Below are positions 44,613 to 55,328 of a DNA stretch of 64,000 bases, piece after piece (the stretch's first letter is position 1; each line of letters opens with the position of its first letter). The notes under the pieces are model-generated. The model had not been told where the DNA came from and did no database searches. It worked only from the letters and a program-made list of their open reading frames with translations. The DNA comes from Hawksworthiomyces lignivorus. Lineage: Eukaryota; Ascomycota; Sordariomycetes; Ophiostomatales; Ophiostomataceae. The stretch spans positions 1 to 64,000 of the forward strand of contig NTMA01000139.1 in the NCBI GenBank assembly GCA_002917075.1, read 5' to 3'. The translations under genes and the position numbers were made by a program.

Positions 44613-44777
44613 GACCCTCCACGTGATCACGCATGGCCATTTATCCCAGGCAGTCCGTGCCGTCAGTCGGCTTAGTTGGTTTTTATATACACTCAGACCT
44701 CAGCTTCCTTCACATGCGTTGCTGGAAATTCTGAACAGTGCTCCAACAACTTTCCTCCGCAAAACATACGTATTACA
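44613..44777 (+). promoter_or_regulatory. Promoter region of the ABM gene, truncated by the MULE insertion
   Basis: Only 165 bp separate the MULE duplication from the ATG at 44778. TTTTTATATACACTCAGAC (about 44680-44700) looks like a TATA box some 80 bp upstream of the ATG. The element therefore sits immediately upstream of the core promoter. Confidence 0.45.
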
Positions 44778-45193
44778 ATGGCCGTCAATCCAGCCGAATT
44801 CCAGTGCCATGACTTCATGAGCAGCGACTCTCTCCTAGAGATACCAGAAGACGAATTCGTTGTCTTCGGCCTGGTCAGTCAAGTCATCACTGGGACCAAC
44901 GAGCTTGGCTAACCAAAAATTAGGTCTATGCCAACCTAGAGCACGCGGATGCTCTGGAAAGAATTTACGCGGAGACGACTCGCAACGCAGCTTCTGAGCC
45001 CGGAACAATATACTATTGTATATGTAGGGACCAGGACGAGAGAGACAAGTTCCACTTTTTCGAAAGGTATACTGGCAGGTCCGCATTTGAAGCTCATAAT
45101 GATCAGCCCATAATTCGGAAGATTTTTGAAGAAAACATGATGAAGGGCGTGAAGGCCAAGTTCGTGAAGGCTATAAAGCCAGCAACTGAGTAG
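44778..45193 (+). CDS. Antibiotic biosynthesis monooxygenase (ABM) domain protein
   Basis: Two exons: 44778-44873 and 44924-45193, with a 50-nt intron (GTCAGT donor, GGCTAACC branch, ATTAG acceptor). The product is 121 residues. After MAVNPAEFQCHDFMSSDSLL come FVVFGLVYANLEHADALERI, EPGTIYYCICRDQDERDKFH and ERYTGRSAFEAHNDQPIIRK, then KAKFVKAIKPATE. This is the ferredoxin-like ABM/YgiN fold: a strand, a helix with ..ALE.., a strand with EPGT..Y, then F.E.Y....F..H. Such proteins are dimeric, cofactor-free oxygenases or related dehydratases; the substrate is unknown. The gene appears intact. Confidence 0.8.
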
Positions 45194-45240
45194 GATATCG
45201 TTAAACCTCTGTATCATAAATTCTAGACTGTGCCCCATTG

Positions 45241-45650
45241 CCGATAACTTATAGGCAGACTGGACTATTGGATCTCGAGAAGGCCGGAATTGGGACAGCG
45301 GGAGTAGCGCACTTCTCGGGGTGGAATGCAGATGCTATATGGGAGCGTACCAAAGCGTGAGGCATTCTGTGCCTTCTAGATCTAGGCCACAATCTAATCA
45401 ATTTCGAACAGCTGTAGACTATGGGTTTGTCTGTGATTCGATGGATCACTAGAAACCAACACCCGCATCGTATTCTCAAGTTGATCTACTTAAGTAGTAG
45501 CTGGACCTCCGTATGTCTAGTTCACAGCAAAGATGAGCAAAACCAGAACTCGCCTTCCGTACCTTTTGTATATATAAATATTGGAACAGCGGCAGACATG
45601 TTTGCTACAGCATGTTTCTGTTGACGATGTGTAGTTCGCCGCAGATTATC
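45241..45650 (+). pseudogene. Unidentified gene relic
   Basis: The plus frame reads LLDLEKAGIGTAGVAHFSGW then NADAIWERTKA, stops, and resumes GLSVIRWITRNQHPHRILKL and SVPFVYINIGTAADMFATAC. The codon flow looks protein-coding, but two stops break it and no domain is recognised. Confidence 0.3.
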
Positions 45651-45938
45651 TGAAGTCACACCGGAGTGAGACGTTGGGTATAGAGCTTCTTTCACCTAGA
45701 TACATGGCAAATTTTTTTTTTGTTAACGCTTGGATTTTGATCTTTAGCATTAGCAAGGTGGGCCCGTCTGCTTACAATGAACGTTGCCGACATGCCAAAC
45801 TGTGGAGTCTGTACGTTCGTAACAGCGTCCGGGTCACAGCGAAGCATTTAGACATGTCGGCAAATTCCAGTGTGCTCTATGGGGACATTGCTGCCACCAT
45901 TGATGAGGGTTCCTTCTGTATCTTTAGTTATTTGTTCA

Positions 45939-46427
45939 TCAGGATTTTACTATTACCTCAGGGGTGGCTAAGACGCTCTTGTTACCAACCATTTTCCATC
46001 GGACACTGTAGAACTCGACCTCACGCGGCGCGATCAGCTCCTGGAGCGTCCATCCGCGGCGAAACCATCGACTGCACACAAATGACGAATCCAGCCGGGC
46101 GCTGGACACGTCCTCTAGGTGAGCGTAGAAGATCTCCGCCTGTCGGTACCAGGCGAACATGGAATTGACTGCTTCGCCGAGCTCAGTGCTGCTCGATTTA
46201 TCGATGCAGCAGGTGTTAACCCAGGCATACTCGAGGCCGTCCTTCCTAGCCTGTTTACAAGTTGCCCAGATCTTTTGGAACCCACTCTTAGACCATCTAT
46301 GGCTAGCGTTATGAAACTCTGCGAGCGACACCTCCCCGCTGGACCAAGTGTGGGATAGGATGGCATAAGGTGGAGCTCGACCATTGAATTCCACCAATTT
46401 CAATATCTCCGTATTAATTAGCCGCAT
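45939..46427 (-). CDS. Truncated HET-domain protein (HET-D/E-like N-terminus)
   Basis: Starts MRLINTEILKLVEFNGRAPP. The HET motifs are clear: YAILSHTWSSGEVSLAEF, DGLEYAWVNTCCIDKSSSTE, LGEAVNSMFAWYRQAEIFYA and SRWFRRGWTLQELIAP. The frame ends after 162 codons (LATPEVIVKS). Full proteins of this type continue with a second HET part and then NACHT-WD40 or another module. A GTAATAG donor follows LATPE and an AACTAAAG...ATACAG acceptor lies 40 nt on, but the next exon stops after 12 codons. I read it as a truncated copy. Confidence 0.65.
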   Translation of the reverse strand: MRLINTEILKLVEFNGRAPPYAILSHTWSSGEVSLAEFHNASHRWSKSGFQKIWATCKQARKDGLEYAWVNTCCIDKSSSTELGEAVNSMFAWYRQAEIFYAHLEDVSSARLDSSFVCSRWFRRGWTLQELIAPREVEFYSVRWKMVGNKSVLATPEVIVKS

Positions 46428-47766
46428 TTCTGCCAGCTTATTTAAGTCGGGCTAGGCAGTGGTATCAAAAAATGCTAAGGATTTCGAATAGAGCGACGGT
46501 GCCTCTTCTCGTTATGTAGGTTGTTAAGACAGACAAGTGATTACGGCGGGATAACCATCAGAGTGAAGCAACGACGGCATTGAAATTGTCTGCGCCCATG
46601 TGTCACAACCTCCGTCTGTTGCCGCTGGACTACTGGCGGCTGGCCCTCTCTCATTAGTCGCATGTCAGTCAGGTATACATGAATCATGTTGGGCACTAAT
46701 TCCCTAACACCTAGCAAAAATATGGATATTGAACCCTATATAGGGTTCGTTTATTTTCTTCGCAAACGCTATATAATAAAATAGTATGATTCAATTCTTA
46801 CCCTTATATGTGTAAGGTAATGGTATAAGTGGTAATAGATTGGGAGGGTAAGAAAAAGAGAGAAAGGATAACAGGGGTAAAGAAGAAGTAAAAGAGGTTA
46901 ATTTCCTACCCATTCCAACCACTTGCATCGTACGTAGTAAAAAGAACACACTAACTTTAATACAAAATAGTAAAAACTGTAGATAACAACGTATTCTCAA
47001 AAGAATGCTATTTGTAAATTAATTTGTTGCAATTGTCAAAAGGCCGTGTCGCCTGGCAGTAGAGTCGAATATTATTTTTGACAGCACAAGCTTAAGAATG
47101 AGGTGTAATAAGAGATTATACAGATGTACATGTGCTTAGCTCAGATTAAAGGGCTAGATGCTGTGTTTCCCGAGGACAGCGGGCTAGCAGTAGTTAGGTT
47201 ACTTGTATATACCGAGTATTATTGTAGGTAATACGAGTTTCCATTTTAAGTAGTCTGTGTGTCACTATGAAAATGTTTGAAACTTTCCTTCCACATTCCT
47301 TAACTTTAGAGTATATTGTTTGTGGCGCTGGTCGCCTTGAATTGGCAACTTGATTACAGCCCTTTGCAAAATGCATTTTACGTTAGGCGCCCCTTTACAC
47401 AGCCGTATCATCTAGTAAGCACCATCCATCTAAAATGTACTCCTTAAATACTAAAACTACTTTTTTACTAGGTAGAGGTTAGGACTATTGCCACATACCG
47501 GTTCGGCTCTAAAGAACCTCTGCATTTTCCCTATCTCGGCTGTGTCATTGTCGGATATGGCGCCTTGATTGTTGGGATGATGCGTTGTACTTCGTATTGT
47601 GTAGATACTGATGAGTGTACGGTCCCATATAGAACCCTTGAAATACATGCTAAATTTAATGCCTTAAGCATAACCAGTACCGCTGCTATATCCTGCAACA
47701 TCTAACAGTTATCCTCGCTCCTCCAAATTAGTGACATCACTTAACCCTGTTTCCATCGACACCTGC
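46428..47766. other. AT-rich intergenic region, no gene seen
   Basis: Includes a TATAGGGTTCG repeat near 46738-46750 and short frames without domains. It separates the truncated HET gene from the SnoaL-like gene. Confidence 0.4.
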
Positions 47767-48231
47767 TCATTCCCCCGCCATAACTGTGGGATCGCCATCC
47801 AACCAGATAATGTTCGCCTTCCAAGTCTTCATCTTCCACAGCTGGCCAACTTTGACCATATCGCACAGATAAAGACCCCCAGACGTGAGCTTTTTGGAAT
47901 TCGGGTCGATGCCCTGTCCAGGACGAATGTGCTGAGCCAATGCCGAGCATGTTGCCTTCGCTGTGGTGCTGCTCTCGATGCTGATGCGCACGTTGGAGAG
48001 AAAGTGTGTCGTATCGAGCTTGGAGACGCGGTCGAAAACCGCGGCCTTGAATTCTGCGATGCCGTTGGCGGATAAGCCGGGCATTTCGGCGTAGAGATCC
48101 TCAGTGATCGCCGAGAGAAGGAGTGCCTCATCGGCATGGTCGAAGGCTAGAACGGCGCGGAAGAGCGCATCAGCTATAGCCTCGCGCTCCGTAAGGTGAC
48201 TGGCTAGCTGAGCTGGTAGCGCGAAAGACAT
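47767..48231 (-). CDS. SnoaL-like (NTF2-fold) protein
   Basis: An intact single exon of 154 residues starting MSFALPAQLASHLTEREAIA. It shows the SnoaL_4-type layout: an N-terminal helix (EREAIADALFRAVLAFDHAD), LLLSAITEDLYAEMPGLSAN, THFLSNVRISIESSTTAKAT, and a final sheet with GGLYLCDMVKVGQLWKMKTW. NTF2-fold enzymes of this type are small dehydratases, cyclases or isomerases, often beside polyketide or terpenoid genes; the substrate cannot be told. It ends VMAGE. Confidence 0.75.
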   Translation of the reverse strand: MSFALPAQLASHLTEREAIADALFRAVLAFDHADEALLLSAITEDLYAEMPGLSANGIAEFKAAVFDRVSKLDTTHFLSNVRISIESSTTAKATCSALAQHIRPGQGIDPNSKKLTSGGLYLCDMVKVGQLWKMKTWKANIIWLDGDPTVMAGE

Positions 48232-49456
48232 AGTGATGATTTGATATACTTTGTAAAGAGGGAATGAGCCTGAGATGGTGCCTATCAGTGATTGCTAGTA
48301 TTTTGGTGTTTTATTCACCCCTGATTCCTTGATCTCTCAGAATCACTACCACCGAGCAAACTTATACCCTGGCTCAAACAGAGGGCAGACATGTGCCTGC
48401 TTCATTAAGTATGTAGGTTGATATGCACGAAGTCGGCCAAAAGTCCGGTAACTCCTATGTCCGCTAGGGATGCATGATATACAAAGCATGAGCCGTAGCA
48501 GCAGTCAAGGTAAAAACATCGTATTTTTCTTTTAATTTTGGTTATGGACTTTATGCACTACGATGTTAGATCCGATGACATTGGTTGACAATGAATCTCG
48601 GAGTCAAGACTAAGAATGCCTATAAGAAATATGGAGCCAATTCTTTTTTTGCCTTAAGGCTGCAGTCTTTTCTCATATTTGATCCCGTATAGGGATTGGT
48701 TAAATAAGTACCGCAGAACCCCAGAGGGGACTAAATTTGCTGCGAACTTCCTCAGGCTTTTTCAGGCCTTCTCAAGTTTATGAGTTCCTCAAGTCTCCTA
48801 AGTCTACTAGCAAAAAAAAAAAAAAAAAAAAAACAGAGGCCAGAACAGTGCTTTTCCGCCTTAACTGGTAATGAATTGGAAGCCGAGTGACACTTACGTA
48901 TTGTATATACCACAAGTATATCTCATATCTTAGTTCTAGGCGCCAACAATTTCATGTACTAGTATTTTTTTATGTGTCGGCTAATCCTTATATTGTCTAC
49001 TTTTATATCCTCTCTATTATATTATCGTCCTAAATACTACCTATTCTTATTTGCTAGCATCTTATCCGGTAAACAAACAAGCTTGACTCGGTCTTTCTAA
49101 TGAAGTCATTGCCTCGTCCCTTGTCCGAATTTCTCTAGGACGCCGAGTTTCCATGGGCTCCCATTTAGGATTTTCATACACAAGCAACTAGAATCTTCAG
49201 TGGTGTTCAGCGATTATGTTCAGCCCCCAAAGGTATCTCATGATTTGTGGGAGCTCGGTGAAGATTTTCTTCTTCCCTTACAGAAGAGAAATCTAATATT
49301 GTAGAATTGTCTGCCACCAATCGGGAGAGCGGAATCTTGATGCCAAGCAATCTAGTTCCTCCAAGATACTAGTTGAATGAGTCACATCTAGCACTTCAAT
49401 ATATATGGAAGAGCTATAGACTAAGATTTTCCACACTTCTTCGCAATGTAGCAGCC
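48232..49456. other. Intergenic with dispersed repeat copy 7 and a poly-A tract
   Basis: At 48625-48720 AATATGGAGCCAATTC and GGCTGCAGTC resemble the 3' half of repeat copies 2 and 3. At 48835-48870 GAGGCCAGAACAGTGCTTTT resembles the 5' half of copies 1 and 4. A 22-base A run lies between (about 48812-48833). No gene seen. Confidence 0.45.
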
Positions 49457-50103
49457 ATGAACCACCCACGAAATCCCAAGAATATTGTTAACACCATCCG
49501 CCCTCAATTGGAAGCAGTACGAGGTGCCGCTAGAGGGTCGGTGGTATTGATGACGTGTGGAATTGCAGGTTTGTTTTCCGGGAAAGCAGGATTCTCCCAC
49601 ATTCCATTCACCGAATGACTGACCAAGACTTGACGACCTTGGCAGGTGCTGGGAAATCTACACTGGCAAAGGCGCTGATAGAAGAGTTCCCGTCCTTCAC
49701 TCGAGTTTCAGGTGATGCCATCATAGCTTCGCGCCACGGCATTTACGGCGTCGATTACCCACCTTCTAAATACGATGCGTATCAAGAGGAGATGGATCAG
49801 ATATATAAGGATACGGTCATCCAACTGTTGAAAGACAAGAAAGACATTGTGCTTGACCGCTCTTTCTACGCGAAAGAGGATCGCGACGAGTTCAAAGCAA
49901 TGATTGAAGAGGCCGGTGGGCGATGGATCTTGGTGTACTTGAAAGCAGATCGCGATCTACTCTGGCAGCGGATCTGTTCAAGACGTGCGAAGGGTGTGAA
50001 TGCTGACTCGGCCTTGGAAATCCACGAAGAGCTGTTGGATAGCTATGTGCAGGGATTTGAAGCACCGACAGACGAAGGCGAAATGGTCATTACAGTTCAG
50101 TGA
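49457..50103 (+). CDS. P-loop kinase (AAA_33-type)
   Basis: Two exons, 49457-49568 and 49646-50103 (77-nt intron), 189 residues. The splice rebuilds the Walker A motif GIAGAGKST, half from each exon, which supports the intron. Then come VSGDAIIASRHGIYGVDY, a charged helix, KKDIVLDRSFYAKEDRDEF (the hhhhDRS nucleotide-binding strand), AGGRWILVYLKADRDLLWQR, and RRAKGVNADSALEIHEELLD as a lid. The layout is that of small ATP-dependent kinases close to gluconate, chloramphenicol and zeta-type kinases. The phosphate acceptor is unknown. Start at MNHPRNPKNIVNTI. Confidence 0.8.
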
Positions 50104-50392
50104 CTCATGACAGGGAGCAACGTGTATTTCAAGTGGAGGACTATAACTGTGCTCCGAGAGAGTCACAGCATAATACGTGTTTCTGATTAAGATGGCCATA
50201 AACCCCAGTATCCACTAGTACAGAACAACAATGAAGAAAATCTCTAGTTTCTGAGTATTTGGATAAAGCGGTCAAGGTTGCCATTCAGGCTCAGATAACG
50301 AAAATAAATTACAATCTGACATTGGAACATAAGTGCCAACAGTAATTATATTTGGGATAATTTGAAGATTTATGTAAGTCTGTAATTCGCCA

Positions 50393-51613
50393 TCATGATG
50401 CTTGCCGCTGCTCCTTCCAGGCGGCATGTTTTCTGTAGATGTCCCGAGAAAACGTCTGCTTCAGGTCGAGAATCCTATCGCTGCCCTGGATGGGTAACTT
50501 AGGCTGGATGGCACCGATGCCACACAAGTCGTTCTGACGGTCGATGAACCACACAATGGTCAGCCCGCCGCCCCATGTGAGTGTATTTTCGCCATACCAG
50601 CCGTCGGTGCTCTCCAAAGTCAATAGCCCGCCGAGACCGTGGCCCGTCTTCATAGTGACGTCAGGATCAGGGCGGAAGAAGGTACCAAGCGAACCGGACA
50701 TGGCCTCCTCGTGGCCCCTGGATGCCTCAGAACTGAGATGGTCTGCAAACATTTCGTCGACGGTGGCCGGCTTGAGCAGCTTGCCCTCGTTGGCCAGCAG
50801 CGAGCGCAGAACCTTGACATAGTCAGCCGCCGACATAAATAGCCCGTGGCCGCCAAAATCACCTTTGGTGTGCTTGTTCATCTCTCCGCCGCCGCCCAGC
50901 ACAGCGCTGCCCAGAGCACCCGGGTCTTGTGGGTTGAGGTCAACAAGGCGCTCTCGCAGGTCCTCGCGTGTGACGGGATAAAACTGCGCATCCGAGATGC
51001 CCAGCGGCTTGAGGACGCGCTCGTGCACATACTCGCCGAGCGTGCGCCCCGTTACCCGCTCCACGATACGGCCAGCCCAGTCTACTCCTGGTCCATAGGC
51101 CCAGCCTGTGCCGGGTTGAAAGGTCAGTGGGTGGCTGAAGGCCTCCTCGATCGGCTGGCGTTCATCTGCCTTAACTGGGGCGAATTTGTTTCGCCACCGG
51201 CTCACACTGGGATCGAGAAAGTAGTAGCTCTGGCCGAAGCTATGGGTGAGCAGCATCTCCAGCGTGATAGGACCAGAACGTGGCTCAAGCTGGGGAACGT
51301 CGCCTGAGATACTCTTCAGGACCTCCTTCGCAAAAAGCTCAGGCGCCACAGAAGAGAGATCGCCATCCAGACTGAGAAGGCCATCTTCCACGCATTGGAG
51401 AGCAGCAATGGTGGTGATGAGTTTGGTAGCCAAGGCAAGACAGAGAATGTCATCGAGCTTCTGTGGTTTCTTCTCCCCCGATAGAGTGACTCGGTTGCCT
51501 AGAGCGTTGTTGTAGACAAACTTGCCCTCAGCATCTGTGGCACAGAGAACAGCGCCATTAATTTTCTCTATATCGAGGGCACTCCTAAACCGCGTCTCAA
51601 TTGTGCTAGGCAT
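50393..51613 (-). CDS. Beta-lactamase/transesterase-fold protein lacking the catalytic serine
   Basis: An intact frame of 406 residues; the ATG at 51613 (MPSTIETRFRSALDIEKING) is the start. The fold is that of fungal class C beta-lactamase-like hydrolases and LovD-type acyltransferases: the SxxK region, then ITLEMLLTHSFGQSYYFLDP, a GTGWAYGPGVDWAGRIVERV tyrosine segment, FGGHGLFMSAADYVKVLRSL, and a C-terminal TWGGGLTIVWFIDRQNDLCG. In the SxxK motif the sequence is DILCLALATKL: the Lys (residue 64) is present but the Ser position (61) is Leu (TTG, one C-to-T step from TCG). The standard nucleophile is therefore missing. Everything else is uninterrupted. Substrate unknown. Confidence 0.8.
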   Translation of the reverse strand: MPSTIETRFRSALDIEKINGAVLCATDAEGKFVYNNALGNRVTLSGEKKPQKLDDILCLALATKLITTIAALQCVEDGLLSLDGDLSSVAPELFAKEVLKSISGDVPQLEPRSGPITLEMLLTHSFGQSYYFLDPSVSRWRNKFAPVKADERQPIEEAFSHPLTFQPGTGWAYGPGVDWAGRIVERVTGRTLGEYVHERVLKPLGISDAQFYPVTREDLRERLVDLNPQDPGALGSAVLGGGGEMNKHTKGDFGGHGLFMSAADYVKVLRSLLANEGKLLKPATVDEMFADHLSSEASRGHEEAMSGSLGTFFRPDPDVTMKTGHGLGGLLTLESTDGWYGENTLTWGGGLTIVWFIDRQNDLCGIGAIQPKLPIQGSDRILDLKQTFSRDIYRKHAAWKEQRQAS

Positions 51614-52310
51614 AGTTGGGTTGATGTTGAAGAGATAGGATGAGATGGAAGCTAGCAATAGGAGAGAGCAGAGAAAACGAATAGAACGATAGATGAGATA
51701 AACTCGTTTGTTATCCTACCGAGGACTTAGGACAAGTGCAGACCTTCTTCAATTATATGCTACGGATCCGCGATGTGCCCTACCGTTGCATTGCGGCACA
51801 GAAAGGGCGAAAACGAATAGGAGACAAAAACAAGACCAACATCTACTGCCAGTTACTACGCTACCGCTGAAATCAGAATGTGATCTGCGTTGGAGTGTTA
51901 TCGGATCACACCCTAAAGATATTAACTTTAGATTATCCGTTAGACCCCTGAGTCCAAAGGAATCCTAGCGCTTAACAGGTTGCTCCGACGCAGTAGCTCC
52001 CGCCTGGAACTAGGCCCAGAAAAGAAGTCCAACACAAATCACGAAAATCCAAGGTAGCCTTCTCTCAGATCCAGACCTCAGTTTTCTAACATCGCCAGAA
52101 GAGTTACAAAGTGAATACATTGACATTTTCATATTGCAGAAGAGCACGGCACCTCTACTATACTGTCTTGCACATGATAAAAGACCATCACGACATTGTA
52201 AGGAATTATGGTGAATATATTCAAGTTCAGCTAAGCTGAGCTAATAATACCAACTATCAAGGACTCCTAACTGCGAGTACTTCTGAACATCAACGAAATC
52301 AAATCCGTGC
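51614..52310. other. No recognisable gene
   Basis: Upstream region of the beta-lactamase-fold gene and downstream of the small secreted protein. Short frames only. Confidence 0.4.
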
Positions 52311-52552
52311 CTACTTGCTCTCCTCGGATGGGGTCTCCACCCCTTCAATGCACTTAGGGGCACAAGTTCCACCGCCAATAAGCAGCCATCGGGCATCGTT
52401 CTTGTGGTTGTCTAGAGTATCCAGTGAGAACACAAGGCCATGTACAACGACGAGACGATCTTGCTATGCTATAACGTACCACCTGTCGGCAACGCAGCCG
52501 TGAATTGAAATAAGCCAAGTATGGCCAGAAGGAAGACTGTAGGTTGGTGCAT
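52311..52552 (-). CDS. Small secreted protein (57 residues)
   Basis: Two exons, 52480-52552 and 52311-52411 (68-nt intron, GTACGT donor, ATACTCTAG acceptor). The signal peptide MHQPTVFLLAILGLFQFTAA is followed by LPTG, then NHKNDARWLLIGGGTCAPKC and IEGVETPSEESK. The mature part has two Cys four residues apart and no dibasic repeats. It could be a secreted effector-like protein, or conceivably a modified-peptide precursor given the UstYa gene 1.4 kb away on the other strand. It lacks the Kex2-cut repeats of known UstYa-type precursors, so that idea is weak. Confidence 0.55.
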
Positions 52553-53982
52553 AGTGAATTGAGAAGAATACTGCGGCCTTTTAGATCTTGATGTCTGGAG
52601 AGTTTTAGCGTTGATATTGCGTGCAATATGATGAATAGAAGCACAGTTGTAGATGAGACGACTTGTCGGGCTCTTGATCACTGAGAAAAATAGGGAAGAA
52701 ACCCATTAGATATACTTTTCCTTTCCGTCCTTGACTGCCTTAGGCAGGGAAATGCATCTCTTGGCCAGAGTTGAAGTGTACGCAGATGCTGTGTGCTGCA
52801 TTAACATTTCCGACAATACTAATCTTACTTTCTACTACGACGAGCAAGGTTATACGAAGATAATTTTCTGCAGTTGGAAGGTATTGGAACTTGCACGACA
52901 ACGGATTGATGCCGTGCCAGAAGGATTTTAGGGGCCGGATCCGAACAACAGTATCAATTACACTCCGGGAGCCGGTCCTGGCGCAATCTTCGCATAATCT
53001 TTATAACACTATAAAAGAGCCATACGAGAGAAAGCAATCGAAGAGAAAAGAGTTGCAAAATTTCATCATGATTGGTCTAATTCTTCATCTGTGGCATCTT
53101 AGCCGCTGGCCTGCAGATGTGTAATGCGGTAGTAAATGCCTTAAACATACCGACTCCGGTCGTATTTGATGTTCACCTAACTCTTATCTTTGGAATATTA
53201 CAGGATGTGGTCAGAAATTAGCAACAGTATATGTAAATCTCGGCGTCGCATCAGCGCTTAGAATATGCACAGGTTGACTAAAGGCAGAAAATTCACTGGG
53301 AGAGAGCGTCTATTCTGGTAACTGCGAAATCGCCTACAATTAAATTGTGCGCATGTCGCGATAGTAGGCATCCGTGCTGGCGAGACAAGCAGGTCCAGAG
53401 GTCCTAAATGCAACCCTGTGAAGGGTCAACAACCAACAACCTGCCTGCCGATACTACATTCCTAATTACAAGTCATGCTTACCAAACTTGCTCTATGACC
53501 CACACAATCCGTTTATTCATGTACAGCCCCTTCAAAACCTAGGCTCTTCGATAGTGAGCTGGGGGCCGTCAATGTGGGTACATTGTTGGTCTATCTCTAG
53601 GCGAGGTAGAGTGTAAACTATGCGGAAGCCGGCAGGGAAAAGTCGCAAGAACGCTGAATTGTCATGGGTGAAGATTGCACATCGATGAATCTCATCTTAA
53701 TGTATTTGCAATGCGATAACACAACTCGCCCCAGATTAGCCCCTTTTTATGAACTTCTTAAAGCGTCTTTGGGAAATGCCACCGTTGGTTCTGACATGAT
53801 TAGGAAAAACAAGTCAGCCGGATTCCCATTTCGGTTCATTTCATCCGAATAAGACCGTTTCGTATTATATATTCTGTTTTCTGTGAACCTCAGAAAAGAC
53901 TGCAGCAACTTCCATTCCACTTCGACATCCTTTCTCTGTCGTTATCTTTGGTCACGTTAGGAAAATTCTAGAGGACGTCAAA
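52553..53982. other. Divergent intergenic region, no gene seen
   Basis: 1.4 kb between the small secreted protein and the UstYa gene, which point away from each other. Short frames (52731-52931, 52891-53124) have no domain. Confidence 0.4.
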
Positions 53983-54986
53983 ATGCCTACTGACGACATT
54001 CTCGAAGCTGAGCTCCTAATTCAAGAGATAGACGATGATAATATGCGTATAAATCGATCTAGCAATTTGAAAAAGCGATATGCACACCTATTTCCACGAC
54101 TCTCCAGTGACATCTCTAGGCTGTTCCTGGCTTTCTTTGTCCAGATCCTTCTTCTGGCTCTGGCCACCTGGTTATTGGTCAGCTACACCAATCTCACAAT
54201 AGATGAACCTTGGGAATACTACTGTAAGGATCCCTCACAAATGATCTAACCTGCCATCAGCAACTGACGGGCATAGCTCCCATCCGCAAATATATTCAGC
54301 TGCCATTCCACACTATGCAGATCGATGCGAGGGTATTCCCAGATGCCTCTGATCCCATGGCTGTTTTTGCCGCTCCCCCAAGCCGCGAGGTCGACCGTGC
54401 CTGGAATAAGATCTCTCGCAACATGATTTTCGGCCTCACCCGGTCAGATCTGATCCATCTCGGCAAAGACCCGGCCACATCCGTCAAGTTTAATCCCGAG
54501 TGGAACATTTCAGGCGGCGAGGATATGTATCTTGGCGTTCTGGATGTGTTTCATCAAGTGCACTGTTTGAATATGCTGCGCCAGAATCTGATTATGAACT
54601 ACGACTACTACTTTGGTAAGGCCTATGGCTACAAGCCGGAAGTTTTCCATGAGACGCACCTGACGCATTGCACATCAATTCTACTACAGAATATTATGTG
54701 CCACGCAGATTTGGGCGTTTACACGCATGTGTGGCGAGAGGGAAATCCGGTCCCCTGGGCAGATTTTAGTATCAATAGGCAGTGTCGAGACTTCAACGCT
54801 CTGATGGAATTTCGCGATACTCAAGATGTAGAAGACTCGTTTGATAAGTTTCGCTTTTACACAAATATCCCGCAGGATGCAGTTGTTCTTCCTATGGAAG
54901 AGGGTATGGCGGAGATGCTTGCTAGTGCAGATGAGTATAGGGATGGAAAATACTATAAGAAGCTGCGTGTCAAAGGCTGCAATTAA
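53983..54986 (+). CDS. UstYa-like (DUF3328) oxidase
   Basis: Two exons, 53983-54223 and 54277-54986 (53-nt intron, GTAAGG donor, AACTGAC branch, CATAG acceptor), 316 residues. It has a cytosolic start, one membrane helix (about residues 44-65, FLAFFVQILLLALATWLLVS) and a lumenal catalytic part with both HxxHC motifs, HQVHC (about 173) and HLTHC (about 208). These bind metal and define the family. A Trp-containing tail (PVPWADFSINRQCRDFNALM) follows. UstYa proteins oxidise or cyclise ribosomal peptides (ustiloxin-type) and some non-peptide metabolites. Next on the other strand is an MFS exporter, and further on a Zn2Cys6 regulator. Confidence 0.85.
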
Positions 54987-55167
54987 GCATGCCTGACAAT
55001 CCGCTCTAAAAGGGCATCTGAAGACTTGTGAGCAGCCAACCCAGTCTCCTTTAGTCTAAGCAATCCGTACATTTCGATGATAGAGAAACATATTAAGCCT
55101 CGCTTTGTTGTTTAAGAATTTATAGAATAATAATTCATTATCTTGCTCTATTAGAAACAAAAAAAAA

Positions 55168-55212
55168 ATTTAATTAATTAATTAATTAAATTAAATTAAA
55201 TTAAATTAAAAT
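55168..55212. repeat. TTAA/TTAAA microsatellite
   Basis: Five (TTAA)-type units followed by (TTAAA) units between the convergent UstYa and MFS genes. Confidence 0.9.
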
Positions 55213-55328
55213 AGAGGAGACTAGGGTAAACAGGGTAATGTAATATAAAATATGCAAATATATTATCGAAAGACATTTTCTACCTAAAATATTCTGTGTT
55301 ACAATTCCGTCTTTTTTTTTTCGGTAGC

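Noticed and set aside
45674..46168. 164-codon plus-strand frame
   Set aside because: Largely antisense to the truncated HET gene; no domain.
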